The notes beneath the pieces are model-generated. The model did no database searches and had not been told where the DNA came from. It saw only the letters and a list, made by a program, of their open reading frames with translations. Made by a program: the position numbers and the translations under genes. From contig DXAR01000026.1 of the NCBI GenBank assembly GCA_019116945.1, positions 1 through 34,963 on the forward strand: a stretch of DNA of 34,963 nucleotides. Reading direction: 5' to 3'. Positions 8,807 through 16,293 of this stretch are shown here, in pieces. Each line of letters starts with the position of its first letter. Position 1 is the stretch's first letter. The stretch is from Candidatus Janibacter merdipullorum. GTDB taxonomy: Bacteria; Actinomycetota; Actinomycetes; Actinomycetales; Dermatophilaceae.

Positions 8807-8826
8807 TTGTTAATATGTCCTAACAA
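8807..8826 (+). promoter_or_regulatory. Candidate IolR-type operator before mmsA
   Basis: TTGTTA (8807-8812) and TAACAA (8821-8826) are perfect 6-bp arms 8 bases apart, in an AT-rich island inside very GC-rich DNA. Bases 8816-8825 (TGTCCTAACA) fit the half-site KGWCHTRACA known for the GntR-type repressor IolR of Corynebacterium glutamicum. It lies 23 bases before the mmsA start, where a repressor would block the promoter. No regulator gene for it is in the window, so control by IolR is inference. Confidence 0.6.
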
Positions 8827-8848
8827 AGTCTCGTCGCAGGAGCTGCTC

Positions 8849-10345
8849 ATGACCACGCCCACTCGCATCACCCACCTCGTCGGCCACGCCTCGTGGGAGG
8901 GGGAGGCCGCGCGGACGTCGGAGGTCTTCAACCCCGCCACGGGGGAGGTCACCGGCCACCTCGACCTGGCAAGCACCGAGCTCGTCGACGACGTCGTCGC
9001 CGGGGCCAAGACCGCTGCGGGGGAATGGGGTCGGACCTCGCTCGCCAAGCGGGTGCGGATCCTCTTCGCATTCCGCCAGCTGCTCGAGGAGCGGAAGGGA
9101 GAGATCGCGAAGGCGATCACCGCGGAGCACGGCAAGACGTATGACGACGCGGTCGCCGAGATCTCCCGCGGTCAGGAGGTCGTCGAGTTCGCCTGCGGGA
9201 TCCCGCACCTGCAGAAGGGCGGGTTCTCCGAGAACGTCTCGACGAACATCGACGCCTACTCGATCCTCCAGCCGCTCGGCGTCGTCGGGATCATCTCGCC
9301 CTTCAACTTCCCGGCGATGGTGCCGTTGTGGTTCGTGCCCCTGGCCGTCGCCACCGGCAACGCCGTCGTCATCAAGCCGAGCGAGAAGGACCCGACCGCG
9401 GTCAACCTCATCGCCGACCTGTGGCGGGAGGCCGGCCTGCCCGAGGGCGTGATGAATGTCGTCCACGGCGACAAGGAGGCCGTCGACGCCCTGCTCGACA
9501 ACCCCGATGTCAAGGCGATCTCCTTCGTCGGCTCGACCCCCATCGCCCGCTACGTGTACGAGCGCGGCGTCGCCAGCGGCAAGCGGGTCCAGGCCCTCGG
9601 CGGTGCGAAGAACCACATGCTCGTCCTCCCCGACGCCGACCTCGACCTCGCCGCCGACGCCGCGGTCTCGGCCGGGTACGGAGCTGCGGGCGAGCGGTGC
9701 ATGGCGATCTCCATCGTCCTCGCCACCGAGTCGATCGCCGACGAGCTCGTCGCCAAGATCGTCGAGCGGACGAAGACGCTCCGCACCGGTGACGGGATGG
9801 GCGAGTCCGACATGGGACCGCTCGTCACCCGGGCCCACTTGGACAAGGTCACCGGCTATGTCGAGGAGGGCGTCGCCGCGGGCGCCGAGCTCGTCATCGA
9901 CGGGCGCGAGGGCGCGGACGAGCTCGGCAGCGGGTTCTTCCTCCAGCCGACGCTCTTCGACAAGGTCACGCCGGACATGTCGATCTACGCCGACGAGATC
10001 TTCGGCCCGGTGCTCTCGGTCGTCCGCGTGCCCTCCTACGACGAGGGGCTGCAGCTCATCAACGACAACCCCTACGGCAACGGCACGACGATCTTCACCA
10101 ATGATGGCGGTGCGGCGCGGCGCTTCCAGACCGAGGTCGAGGTGGGCATGGTCGGCATCAACGTGCCCATCCCCACGCCGATGTCGTACTACTCCTTCGG
10201 CGGGTGGAAGAACAGCCTCTTCGGCGACACCCACGCCCACGGCATCGAGGGCGTGCACTTCTTCACCCGGACCAAGGCGGTCACCCAGCGCTGGCTCGAC
10301 CCGAGCCACGGGGGGCTCAACCTCGGGTTCCCGCAGAACGACTGA
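8849..10345 (+). CDS. mmsA: CoA-acylating methylmalonate/malonate-semialdehyde dehydrogenase
   Basis: Aldehyde dehydrogenase of 498 residues that oxidises malonate semialdehyde (end of the inositol pathway, where it is called IolA) or methylmalonate semialdehyde (valine and thymine breakdown) to acetyl- or propionyl-CoA, using NAD and CoA. Typical MmsA marks are GIISPFNFPAMVPLWFVP, SFVGSTPIARYVYE, ALGGAKNHMLVLPDAD and catalytic Cys284 in GAAGERCMAIS. An AGGAG site lies 6 bases before ATG 8849. It follows the other iol genes after 97 bases and has its own operator-like palindrome, so it may be transcribed separately. A long nested inverted repeat lies behind the stop. Confidence 0.94.
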   Translation: MTTPTRITHLVGHASWEGEAARTSEVFNPATGEVTGHLDLASTELVDDVVAGAKTAAGEWGRTSLAKRVRILFAFRQLLEERKGEIAKAITAEHGKTYDDAVAEISRGQEVVEFACGIPHLQKGGFSENVSTNIDAYSILQPLGVVGIISPFNFPAMVPLWFVPLAVATGNAVVIKPSEKDPTAVNLIADLWREAGLPEGVMNVVHGDKEAVDALLDNPDVKAISFVGSTPIARYVYERGVASGKRVQALGGAKNHMLVLPDADLDLAADAAVSAGYGAAGERCMAISIVLATESIADELVAKIVERTKTLRTGDGMGESDMGPLVTRAHLDKVTGYVEEGVAAGAELVIDGREGADELGSGFFLQPTLFDKVTPDMSIYADEIFGPVLSVVRVPSYDEGLQLINDNPYGNGTTIFTNDGGAARRFQTEVEVGMVGINVPIPTPMSYYSFGGWKNSLFGDTHAHGIEGVHFFTRTKAVTQRWLDPSHGGLNLGFPQND

Positions 10346-10360
10346 CGAAGGGATGGCTCC

Positions 10361-10464
10361 GGACGAAGGGAGTCAGCTGCGCCCGCCGAAGTCCTTCATC
10401 TCCCCGTGGCTCGCCGTGTCGTGCCCGACTTCGGCTTGATGTGCGCAGCAGACTCCCTTCGTCC
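10361..10464. terminator. 104-bp nested inverted repeat between convergent genes
   Basis: Outer arms 10361-10382 and 10443-10464 match at 21 of 22 bases (GGACGAAGGGAGTC on the outside). Inside them GCCGAAGTC (10385-10393) and GACTTCGGC (10427-10435) form a second perfect 9-bp stem. The element fills the gap between mmsA (plus) and the hydrolase (minus) and could work as a two-way transcription terminator. It has no clear T-run. It may instead be a genomic palindromic repeat of REP/BIME kind. Confidence 0.55.
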
Positions 10465-10492
10465 TGCGCCTCCCCGGCCGGGCGGACCCTCG

Positions 10493-11302
10493 TCAGTCGA
10501 TGTGCTCGTGCACGAAGGCGAGGACGTCGTCGAGGACCTCCTCGCGGTTGGTCTCGTTGAAGATCTCGTGGCGGGCGCCGGGGTAGGACTTCGTCGGTGC
10601 GCCGACAGGAGCGATCGCCTCCCAGCCTTCGCGGCTCGGGCCGATCGGGACGAGCTCGTCGTCCTCGCCGTGCAGCCAGATCGTCGGGACGGCGAGGCGA
10701 CCCTCGTTGGTGATCGTCGCGAGCGTCGTGGCGAAGGCCCGGAGGGTCGGGCGCTGGAAGTCGCCGTGCCAGACGAGCTCGTCCTCCTCGTAGGCGCGAC
10801 CGACGTCCTCCTCGCGGCTGAGCGTCGTGGGGTCGATCGGCGTCGAAGGGATCTCGTCGAGGTCGGCGAGCTCGGTCGGCGCCCACGAGCCGAGGACCGG
10901 CCCGGAGAGGACGGTTGCTGCGAGGGCGTCGGGGTGGCGCTGGGTGTAGCGGGCGGCGATCATCCCGCCCATCGAGTGCCCGATGAGCACGAGCGGGAGG
11001 TCGGGGTGCTCCTCACGGGCGCGCTCGACGAGCAGGTGGAGGTCGTCGACGACCCGCTCGAAGTCCTCGACGAGCGCCCGCTCGCCCTCGCTCCGGCCGT
11101 GCCCGACGTGGTCGTGGGCATAGACGACGGCGCCGTCGGAGGTGAGCCGGTCGGCCACCCACTGGTAGCGGCCGATGTGTTCGCCGTAGCCGTGGACGAG
11201 GACCGCCACCCAGGTCGGTGCGCCCGGAGGGCTCCACAGGGAGCCGATAAGCAGGCCGGCGTGGCCCTGGGTCTCGATGTCCTCGGGCGGGATGGAGCTC
11301 AC
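10493..11302 (-). CDS. Alpha/beta hydrolase, monoacylglycerol-lipase-like
   Basis: Serine hydrolase of 269 residues in the hydrolase_4 (monoacylglycerol lipase / lysophospholipase) family. The catalytic triad can be read: nucleophile Ser110 in GHSMGG, acid in HGEDDELVP (Asp214 or Asp215) and His245 in GARHEIFNE. The oxyanion-side motif VLVHGYGEHIGRY is at residues 35-46, and AHDHVGHGRSEG, typical of monoacylglycerol lipases, is at 62-73. No signal peptide is seen, so it is probably cytosolic. The start is GTG 11302. It stands alone on the minus strand and has no obvious link to the inositol genes. The exact substrate cannot be told. Confidence 0.88.
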   Translation of the reverse strand: MSSIPPEDIETQGHAGLLIGSLWSPPGAPTWVAVLVHGYGEHIGRYQWVADRLTSDGAVVYAHDHVGHGRSEGERALVEDFERVVDDLHLLVERAREEHPDLPLVLIGHSMGGMIAARYTQRHPDALAATVLSGPVLGSWAPTELADLDEIPSTPIDPTTLSREEDVGRAYEEDELVWHGDFQRPTLRAFATTLATITNEGRLAVPTIWLHGEDDELVPIGPSREGWEAIAPVGAPTKSYPGARHEIFNETNREEVLDDVLAFVHEHID

Positions 11303-11428
11303 GGGTCCTCCTGGGGTGACGTCGGTGTCCGTCCAAGTCTGTCAGCGCCCGTCGGCGAAGGGAGCCCCCGGGAACAATTCGCGCCGCCGGTCGTTGGACA
11401 GGGCCGCTGGACGACAGAGGGGAGCAGC

Positions 11429-11898
11429 GTGGCCGTACCGACGCCTGACCAGACCACGGACCGCAGGAGCGACGCCGCCGTCGCGGAGGAGCAGGAGGCG
11501 CTGGACGCAGCACACGACAGGAGGTGCGAGCTCGTGGCCGAGCTGACCCGCCGCACGGAGGCCAGCGCCGAGGAAAGGTCGGTGACGGCGGAGGCCCTCC
11601 GTCGCACTCGCGCTCGTGTCGTCGAGCTGGAGCAGGCGGATCGCGGCCTCGTCTTCGGCCGGCTCGACGCGACCGATGGCACCGTCCACCGGATCGGCCG
11701 GGTGGGGGTGCCCGCGAGCGCCGACGACGCCGATCCGCTCGTCATCGACTGGCGGGCCGAGGCGGCGCGCCCCTTCTACACCGCTACGGCGATCGAGCCG
11801 CAGGGGCAGGCGAGACGCCCGAGCCGCGCGGGCACAACGGGCTGTACGTCGCGCTCACCCGGTGCACCCAGGAGCTGGGCCAGGTGGAGATCGCGTGA
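11429..11898 (+). pseudogene. HelD/HelR-type RNA-polymerase helicase relic, core deleted
   Basis: From GTG 11429 the frame encodes a HelD/HelR-like N-terminus: a coiled-coil-rich stretch followed by FGRLDATDGTVHRIGRVGV and DPLVIDWRAEAARPFYTATAIEPQGQ, the conserved strand pattern before the helicase domain. Near 11812-11822 the homology jumps frame to the family C-terminus (EPRGHNGLYVALTRCTQELGQV, stop at 11896). Walker A, the UvrD-like 1A/2A domains and everything between, normally about 500 residues or more, are missing. Intact proteins use ATP to remove stalled RNA polymerase from DNA and can give rifamycin tolerance. A deletion plus frameshift explains this best. The N-terminal fragment could still be translated, running in frame into the next gene. 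Confidence 0.8.
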
Positions 11899-11929
11899 CC
11901 CGCCGGCACCGCTGTGCGAAGGTCGGGGC

Positions 11930-13162
11930 ATGACCGACAGTGCAGCCAGCGACCCGGGCATCGTCGTCGTCGGCGCCGGCGAGTGCGGCACCCAGGCCGC
12001 GATGACCTTGCGGGACAAGGGGTTTGACGGCCCCATCACCCTCATCGGGAGCGAGGACGTGCACGCCTACGAGCGCCCACCGCTCTCCAAGGCATCGCTC
12101 GCCGAGGACGAGTCCGAGCTCGTCCACCCGTGGACGCCGGAGCAGCTCGAGGAGGCGGGGATCTCCCTTCGCCTGGGCGTGGAGGTCACGGGGATCGACC
12201 GGGAGCGGCGGGTCGTCGCGACCCGTGGCGGAGCCGTGCCCTACGACCGGCTGCTCCTCGCCCTCGGCTCCCGGGCCCGCCGCCTCGACCTTGACCACGT
12301 CCACTACCTGCGCACCCACAAAGATGCCGCGGCCCTGCGCGATGCCCTGCGCGAGGGCGGTCGTCTGCTCGTCATCGGCGCCGGGTTCATCGGGCTCGAG
12401 GTCGCGGCCGGCGCGCGCGAACGGGGCCTGGACGTCACCGTCGTCGAGGCCGCCGACCGCGCCCTCGCCCGGGCGGTACCCGAGGTCATCGCCGAGCGCG
12501 TCGTCGCCCTGCACGCCGACCACGGCGTGGCGATCCGGACCGGCACCACGGTCACCGCAGTGGCGGACGAAGGGAGCCACCTGAGGGCCACTCTCTCCAC
12601 CGGGGAGGTCCTCGGGGCCGACGCGGTCGTCGCCGGCGTGGGGGCGGAGCCGGTCACCGAGATCGCTTCTGCCGCAGGCCTGCTCGTCGAGGACGGGATC
12701 GTCGTCGACGAGCTGCTGCGGACGAGCGACCCGCACGTGTGGGCCGCCGGCGACTGCGCCTCCTACCCCGACCCGCGCTCCGGTCAGCGAGTGCGGATCG
12801 AGTCCTGGCGCAGCGCGCACGACCAGGGGGCGAGCGCCGCGGCCGCGATGCTCGGGCAGGCCGAGCCGCATGCGGCGGTCGCGTGGTTCTGGTCCGACCA
12901 GTACGACCAGATGCTCCAGACGGCCGGTGTCCCCGGCGCGGGGGAGCGCGCGGTCCTGCGCACGCGCGAGGACGGGACCCTGCTCCACCTCGGCCTCACC
13001 ACCGACGGGCAGGTGGTCGCCGCGAGCTCCCTGGGACGAGGGCCGGTGGTGGCCAAGGACATCCGGGTCGCCGAGCAGCTCATCGCGGCGGGCGCCTCGC
13101 CCGCGGTGAGCGACCTCGAGGACCCGGGGGTCCCCCTTCGCTCGCTGCTCACGACCGGGTGA
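11930..13162 (+). CDS. NAD(P)/FAD-dependent ferredoxin reductase-like oxidoreductase
   Basis: Flavoprotein of 410 residues of the BphA4/rhodocoxin-reductase type. It passes electrons from NAD(P)H through FAD to a ferredoxin. There are two dinucleotide folds: FAD site GAGECG (15-20) and NAD site GAGFIGLEVAAGARERGLDV (150-169). YERPPLSK is the flavin-side loop, and HVWAAGDCASYP (Asp275) is the second FAD motif. The last 90 residues (IESWRSAHDQG...WFWSDQYDQMLQ) form the reductase C-terminal domain. Start ATG 11930 has GAAGG 7 bases upstream; the frame is also open upstream through the helicase relic, but that part is unrelated. No ferredoxin or P450/oxygenase gene is nearby, so the partner is unknown. 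Confidence 0.88.
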   Translation: MTDSAASDPGIVVVGAGECGTQAAMTLRDKGFDGPITLIGSEDVHAYERPPLSKASLAEDESELVHPWTPEQLEEAGISLRLGVEVTGIDRERRVVATRGGAVPYDRLLLALGSRARRLDLDHVHYLRTHKDAAALRDALREGGRLLVIGAGFIGLEVAAGARERGLDVTVVEAADRALARAVPEVIAERVVALHADHGVAIRTGTTVTAVADEGSHLRATLSTGEVLGADAVVAGVGAEPVTEIASAAGLLVEDGIVVDELLRTSDPHVWAAGDCASYPDPRSGQRVRIESWRSAHDQGASAAAAMLGQAEPHAAVAWFWSDQYDQMLQTAGVPGAGERAVLRTREDGTLLHLGLTTDGQVVAASSLGRGPVVAKDIRVAEQLIAAGASPAVSDLEDPGVPLRSLLTTG

Positions 13163-13231
13163 GGGCGAGCCCGACCGCGACCACGGGTGGGGCGATACGA
13201 AGCGTCCGAAAAGGGCCCTGAGCTGTCGCGA

Positions 13232-14260
13232 TCAGCCGCGCCCGGACGCCTCGCGGACCTCGTCGATGGTCACCGGACGGTGCTCGGCGGCGGACAGGGT
13301 CGCGGCCTCGGCCGTCCACGCCGTGCCCATCGCGTCGGCGACCGTGCACGGGTTGTCGATCTCGCCGGCGGCCACCCGGGTGAAGGCGCCGAGCTCGATG
13401 CGGAAGGCTTCCGCCAGCCGGTCCATGAAGAACTCGTGGGCGGGCCCAGCCGGCCACGTCGCCCCCGGGTGCGTGGAGCGCAGGGGAAGTCCCTCGTCGA
13501 GCCCCGCCGCCACCGCGTCCTGCACGCCGTGCACCTCGAGCCGCACGTCGTAGCCGCGGCCATTGGTCCGGGTGTTGGAGACGACGCCGATCGTCCCGTC
13601 GGAGAGCGTGAGCAGGGCTGAGGCAGTGGAGTGGTCGCCGTGGTCGGCATACATGTCCGTCGGGGCGTCGGGGTCGACCGAGCCGAGTGCGTAGACCTCG
13701 ACGACCTCCTGGCCGGTGACCCACCGCACGGCGTCGAAGTCGTGCACGGAGCAGTCCCGGAAGACCCCGCCACTCACGGCGAGGTAGGCCGCCGGCGGCG
13801 GAGCCGGGTCGAGGGTCGTCGACCGGACCGTCGTCACCCGGCCGAGCTCGCCGGTGCGCACGGCCTCGCGCGCCGCGACGAAGGCGGGATCGAAGCGTCG
13901 CGGGTAGCCGATCTGGACCGGCACGTCGCTGCCGGCGACGACCTCCTCCACGGCCAGCGACTCGGCGATGCTCCCGGCGACCGGCTTCTCGCAGAAGGTC
14001 GGGATCCCCTGGGCCACGGCCGCCCGGATGAGGTCGGCATGGGCATTGGTGGCCGCCGCGATGATGACGCCGTCGACGCCCGAGCCGAGGAGGGCGGCGG
14101 GGTCGGCGACCGCCCGGGCCTTGCCGATCCGGCCGGTCACCGCTTCGACGGCGGCGGCGACCGGGTCGGTGACGACGAGCTCCTCGACGTGCTCCAGCCC
14201 CGCGAGCGTGTCGGCGTGGAAGGCGCCGATGCGCCCGAGGCCGATGAGTCCGATGCGCAT
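13232..14260 (-). CDS. Gfo/Idh/MocA oxidoreductase, inositol-dehydrogenase-like
   Basis: NAD(P)-dependent dehydrogenase of 342 residues, a second Idh-type enzyme in the window. Rossmann motif GLIGLGRIGAFHA (4-16), CEKPVAG (Lys92) and DCSVHDFD (Asp169, His173) are the catalytic residues of inositol 2-dehydrogenases; YPRRFDPAF is also typical. It is the last gene of a minus-strand trio: its ATG lies 1 base after the short-chain dehydrogenase stop, with GGAGGACAGGAC upstream. By family it could oxidise scyllo-, chiro- or myo-inositol or a related sugar. Context suggests a different isomer from the one handled at 7714-8751. The substrate is inference. Confidence 0.85.
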   Translation of the reverse strand: MRIGLIGLGRIGAFHADTLAGLEHVEELVVTDPVAAAVEAVTGRIGKARAVADPAALLGSGVDGVIIAAATNAHADLIRAAVAQGIPTFCEKPVAGSIAESLAVEEVVAGSDVPVQIGYPRRFDPAFVAAREAVRTGELGRVTTVRSTTLDPAPPPAAYLAVSGGVFRDCSVHDFDAVRWVTGQEVVEVYALGSVDPDAPTDMYADHGDHSTASALLTLSDGTIGVVSNTRTNGRGYDVRLEVHGVQDAVAAGLDEGLPLRSTHPGATWPAGPAHEFFMDRLAEAFRIELGAFTRVAAGEIDNPCTVADAMGTAWTAEAATLSAAEHRPVTIDEVREASGRG

Positions 14261-14261
14261 G

Positions 14262-15032
14262 TCAGTCCTGTCCTCCGATGACCTGCTGGTCCCAGTCGAT
14301 GACGGAGCCGGTGACGACCCCGCTGCGGTCCGAGAGCAGGAAGACGACCGCGTCCGCGATCTCGTCGACCTGCCCGAGCTTGCCCATGGGCAGGCGGGCA
14401 TTGGCCTGCTCCACCCAGTCGTCACCCGCGCCGTGGAAGCGCCGCTGGGTCGCGTCCTCCCCGTCGGTCTCGGTCCACCCGATGTTGAGGGCGTTGACGC
14501 GGATCCGGTCGAAGCGGTGGGCGTGGGCGACATTCTTCGTCAGGCCGAGCAGGCCGGACTTCGCGGCGACGTAGGGGGCGAGGTAGGGCTGGCCGCCCTG
14601 GGCGCTGATGCTCGCGATGTTGACGATCGTGCCCGGGGCCGAGCGGCCGGTCATGTCCGCGAGCGCCGCCTGCATGGTGAAGAAGGGACCGCGCAGGTTG
14701 GTCGCGATGTGCCGGTCGAAGAGCTCGGGGTCGGTGTCGAGGACGGATCCGCGGTCGGTGAGCCCGGCGCAATTGACGAGGCAGTCGACGCGTCCGTGGC
14801 GCTCGATGGCCTGCGTGACAACGCCCTTCGCCTGATCGGGGTCGGCGACGTCGCCGGTGACGGCGCTGGCGGGAGGGCCGATCTCGTCCGCCAGCGCCTG
14901 CCCGGGCTCGGGGCGACGGCCGCTGACGACGACGGTGGCCCCTTCGCGGGCGGCGGCGCGGGCGATGCCGGCGCCGACACCGGAGGTGCCGCCGACGACG
15001 AGGACGACCTTGTCGGTGAGGAGCTGCTGCAT
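14262..15032 (-). CDS. Short-chain dehydrogenase/reductase (SDR)
   Basis: Classical SDR of 256 residues that oxidises a secondary alcohol or reduces a ketone with NAD(P). Seen: cofactor motif GGTSGVG (14-20), NCAG (87-90), catalytic Ser in IASISAQ (141 or 143) and YVAAK (Tyr154, Lys158). The end DWDQQVIGG resembles sugar- and cyclitol-active SDRs. It is the middle gene of the minus-strand trio, 31 bases after the dioxygenase and 1 base before the Gfo/Idh gene, so the three are very likely co-transcribed. The substrate is unknown. A product of the dioxygenase, or an inosose or sugar lactone, would fit the setting. Confidence 0.88.
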   Translation of the reverse strand: MQQLLTDKVVLVVGGTSGVGAGIARAAAREGATVVVSGRRPEPGQALADEIGPPASAVTGDVADPDQAKGVVTQAIERHGRVDCLVNCAGLTDRGSVLDTDPELFDRHIATNLRGPFFTMQAALADMTGRSAPGTIVNIASISAQGGQPYLAPYVAAKSGLLGLTKNVAHAHRFDRIRVNALNIGWTETDGEDATQRRFHGAGDDWVEQANARLPMGKLGQVDEIADAVVFLLSDRSGVVTGSVIDWDQQVIGGQD

Positions 15033-15063
15033 GGGGGTCCTGTCTGCGGGGATCGAGGGGGGG

Positions 15064-16227
15064 TCAGCTCGTGCGGCGGGCAGCGGCCTGCCCGGTGAGG
15101 CGGGCGGACAGGTCCTCGGGAGAGGCACCCTCGGCGAGAGCCTGCCGGACGAGGTCCGCCTGGGTGGGCGGCGACATGCCGTCGACCGGCTGGTCGAGGT
15201 CGAGGTTCGTCGGGAAGGCGTAGCCCTCGGCGCTCGCGGCGACTGCGTGGTCGATGTCGTGCCCGGCGGCCTTGCGGGAGAGGAGGGTTGGGTAGATCGC
15301 GGCGACGATGCGGTGGCGGTCGACCGCCTCCATGGCCCGGCCGAAGGCCGACGAGATCTGCAGGAGGTTGGCCATCCGGCGCACGTCGCTCGTGGTGTTG
15401 GACCCGGCCGCGTGGAAGAGGGCCGGGTTGAAGAAGACGGCATCCCCCTTCGCCAGCGGCAGCTGCACGTGGTGCTCGGCGAAGTACTCCTGGAACTCGT
15501 CCAGCCAGTAGGCGAGGTAGCCGTGGGAGTACTTCTGCGAGTGGGGGAGGTAGAGGGTCGGTCCGGTCTCGACGGGCATGTCGCAGTGGGCGATCGCACC
15601 CTGCAGAGTGAGCACGGACGAGAGCGCGTGCACGTGGCGCGGGTAGCGCTCGGTCACCTCGGGGGTGGTGAAGCCGAGGTGGTAGTCGCGGTGCACGGTC
15701 TGGCCGACGCCGCCGGGGTTGACGACGTTGACCTGGCTCGTCACCTGGTAGCCGGGCCCGAGCCAGGCGCGCGCCGCGAGGGCGATGAGGTCGTCGGCGT
15801 AGTAGTCGACGAAGTCCTCGGGGTGGGCGACGGCGAGCTTCTCGAGGGCATTCCAGATCCGGTCGTTGACCCCGCCCTCGGCGAAGTGGTCCCCGACCTC
15901 CCCGCCCGCGGCCTTCTCCGCGGTGATGATCTCCTCGAAGGCGGCGGAGACGCGGTCGATGATCGCGTGGTCGACGGCTCCGGTCATGACGAAGATCCCC
16001 GGCCCGTCTGCGAGCACGCCGGCGAGCTCGGCCTCGACCGCCGCGGCGCCCCCTTCGGTCGAGGTCGCCTCTCGCAGAACCTCGGCCGCATACATCGGCA
16101 CCTGTTGCTTCAGGCGGTCGGTGAAGGTGAGCTCCGGGTCGCGCTGGTCGGCGAGCAGCGCGACCAGGTCCTCCACGTGGCAGTCGGCCTGCCGGAGCCG
16201 GGCGAAGGGGGTGGACGTCGTCGTCAT
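15064..16227 (-). CDS. Phytanoyl-CoA dioxygenase (PhyH) family protein
   Basis: Fe(II)/2-oxoglutarate-dependent dioxygenase of 387 residues. Its family hydroxylates or oxidatively demethylates small molecules while turning 2-oxoglutarate and oxygen into succinate and CO2. The double-stranded beta-helix ligands are visible: HRD at 179-181 (His179, Asp181), distal His272 in FNPALFHAAGSN, and Arg283/Arg284 in DVRRMANLLQ for 2-oxoglutarate. VNPGGVGQTVHRDYHLGF is a strong PhyH-like core. It has a roughly 70-residue N-terminal extension before the core. It leads the minus-strand trio with the SDR and the Gfo/Idh dehydrogenase. The substrate is unknown; given the iol block, a methylated or modified cyclitol is one guess. 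Confidence 0.87.
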   Translation of the reverse strand: MTTTSTPFARLRQADCHVEDLVALLADQRDPELTFTDRLKQQVPMYAAEVLREATSTEGGAAAVEAELAGVLADGPGIFVMTGAVDHAIIDRVSAAFEEIITAEKAAGGEVGDHFAEGGVNDRIWNALEKLAVAHPEDFVDYYADDLIALAARAWLGPGYQVTSQVNVVNPGGVGQTVHRDYHLGFTTPEVTERYPRHVHALSSVLTLQGAIAHCDMPVETGPTLYLPHSQKYSHGYLAYWLDEFQEYFAEHHVQLPLAKGDAVFFNPALFHAAGSNTTSDVRRMANLLQISSAFGRAMEAVDRHRIVAAIYPTLLSRKAAGHDIDHAVAASAEGYAFPTNLDLDQPVDGMSPPTQADLVRQALAEGASPEDLSARLTGQAAARRTS

Positions 16228-16261
16228 GGGTTCCAGCCTTCACTGCCCGGCCGCCCGAGTC

Positions 16262-16293
16262 GAGGTCGCCGGCACCTCAAAAAGACCTCAGGT
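16262..16293 (-). promoter_or_regulatory. Short repeats in the leader of the dioxygenase operon
   Basis: The 66-base gap before the PhyH gene holds GAGGT (16262) facing ACCTC (16274) around a GCCGGC core, and the 9-base palindrome ACCTCAGGT (16285-16293). ACCTCA-like units recur across an A-run at 16279-16283. They could be operator half-sites for control of the trio. No promoter hexamers are clear, and co-transcription from the upstream multicopper oxidase gene is also possible. Confidence 0.3.

Noticed and set aside
10406-13162. One 918-codon plus-strand frame that could be read as a large fusion protein.
   Set aside because: Its first third is antisense to the hydrolase, the middle is a helicase relic and only 11930-13162 is the flavoprotein with its own ribosome site.
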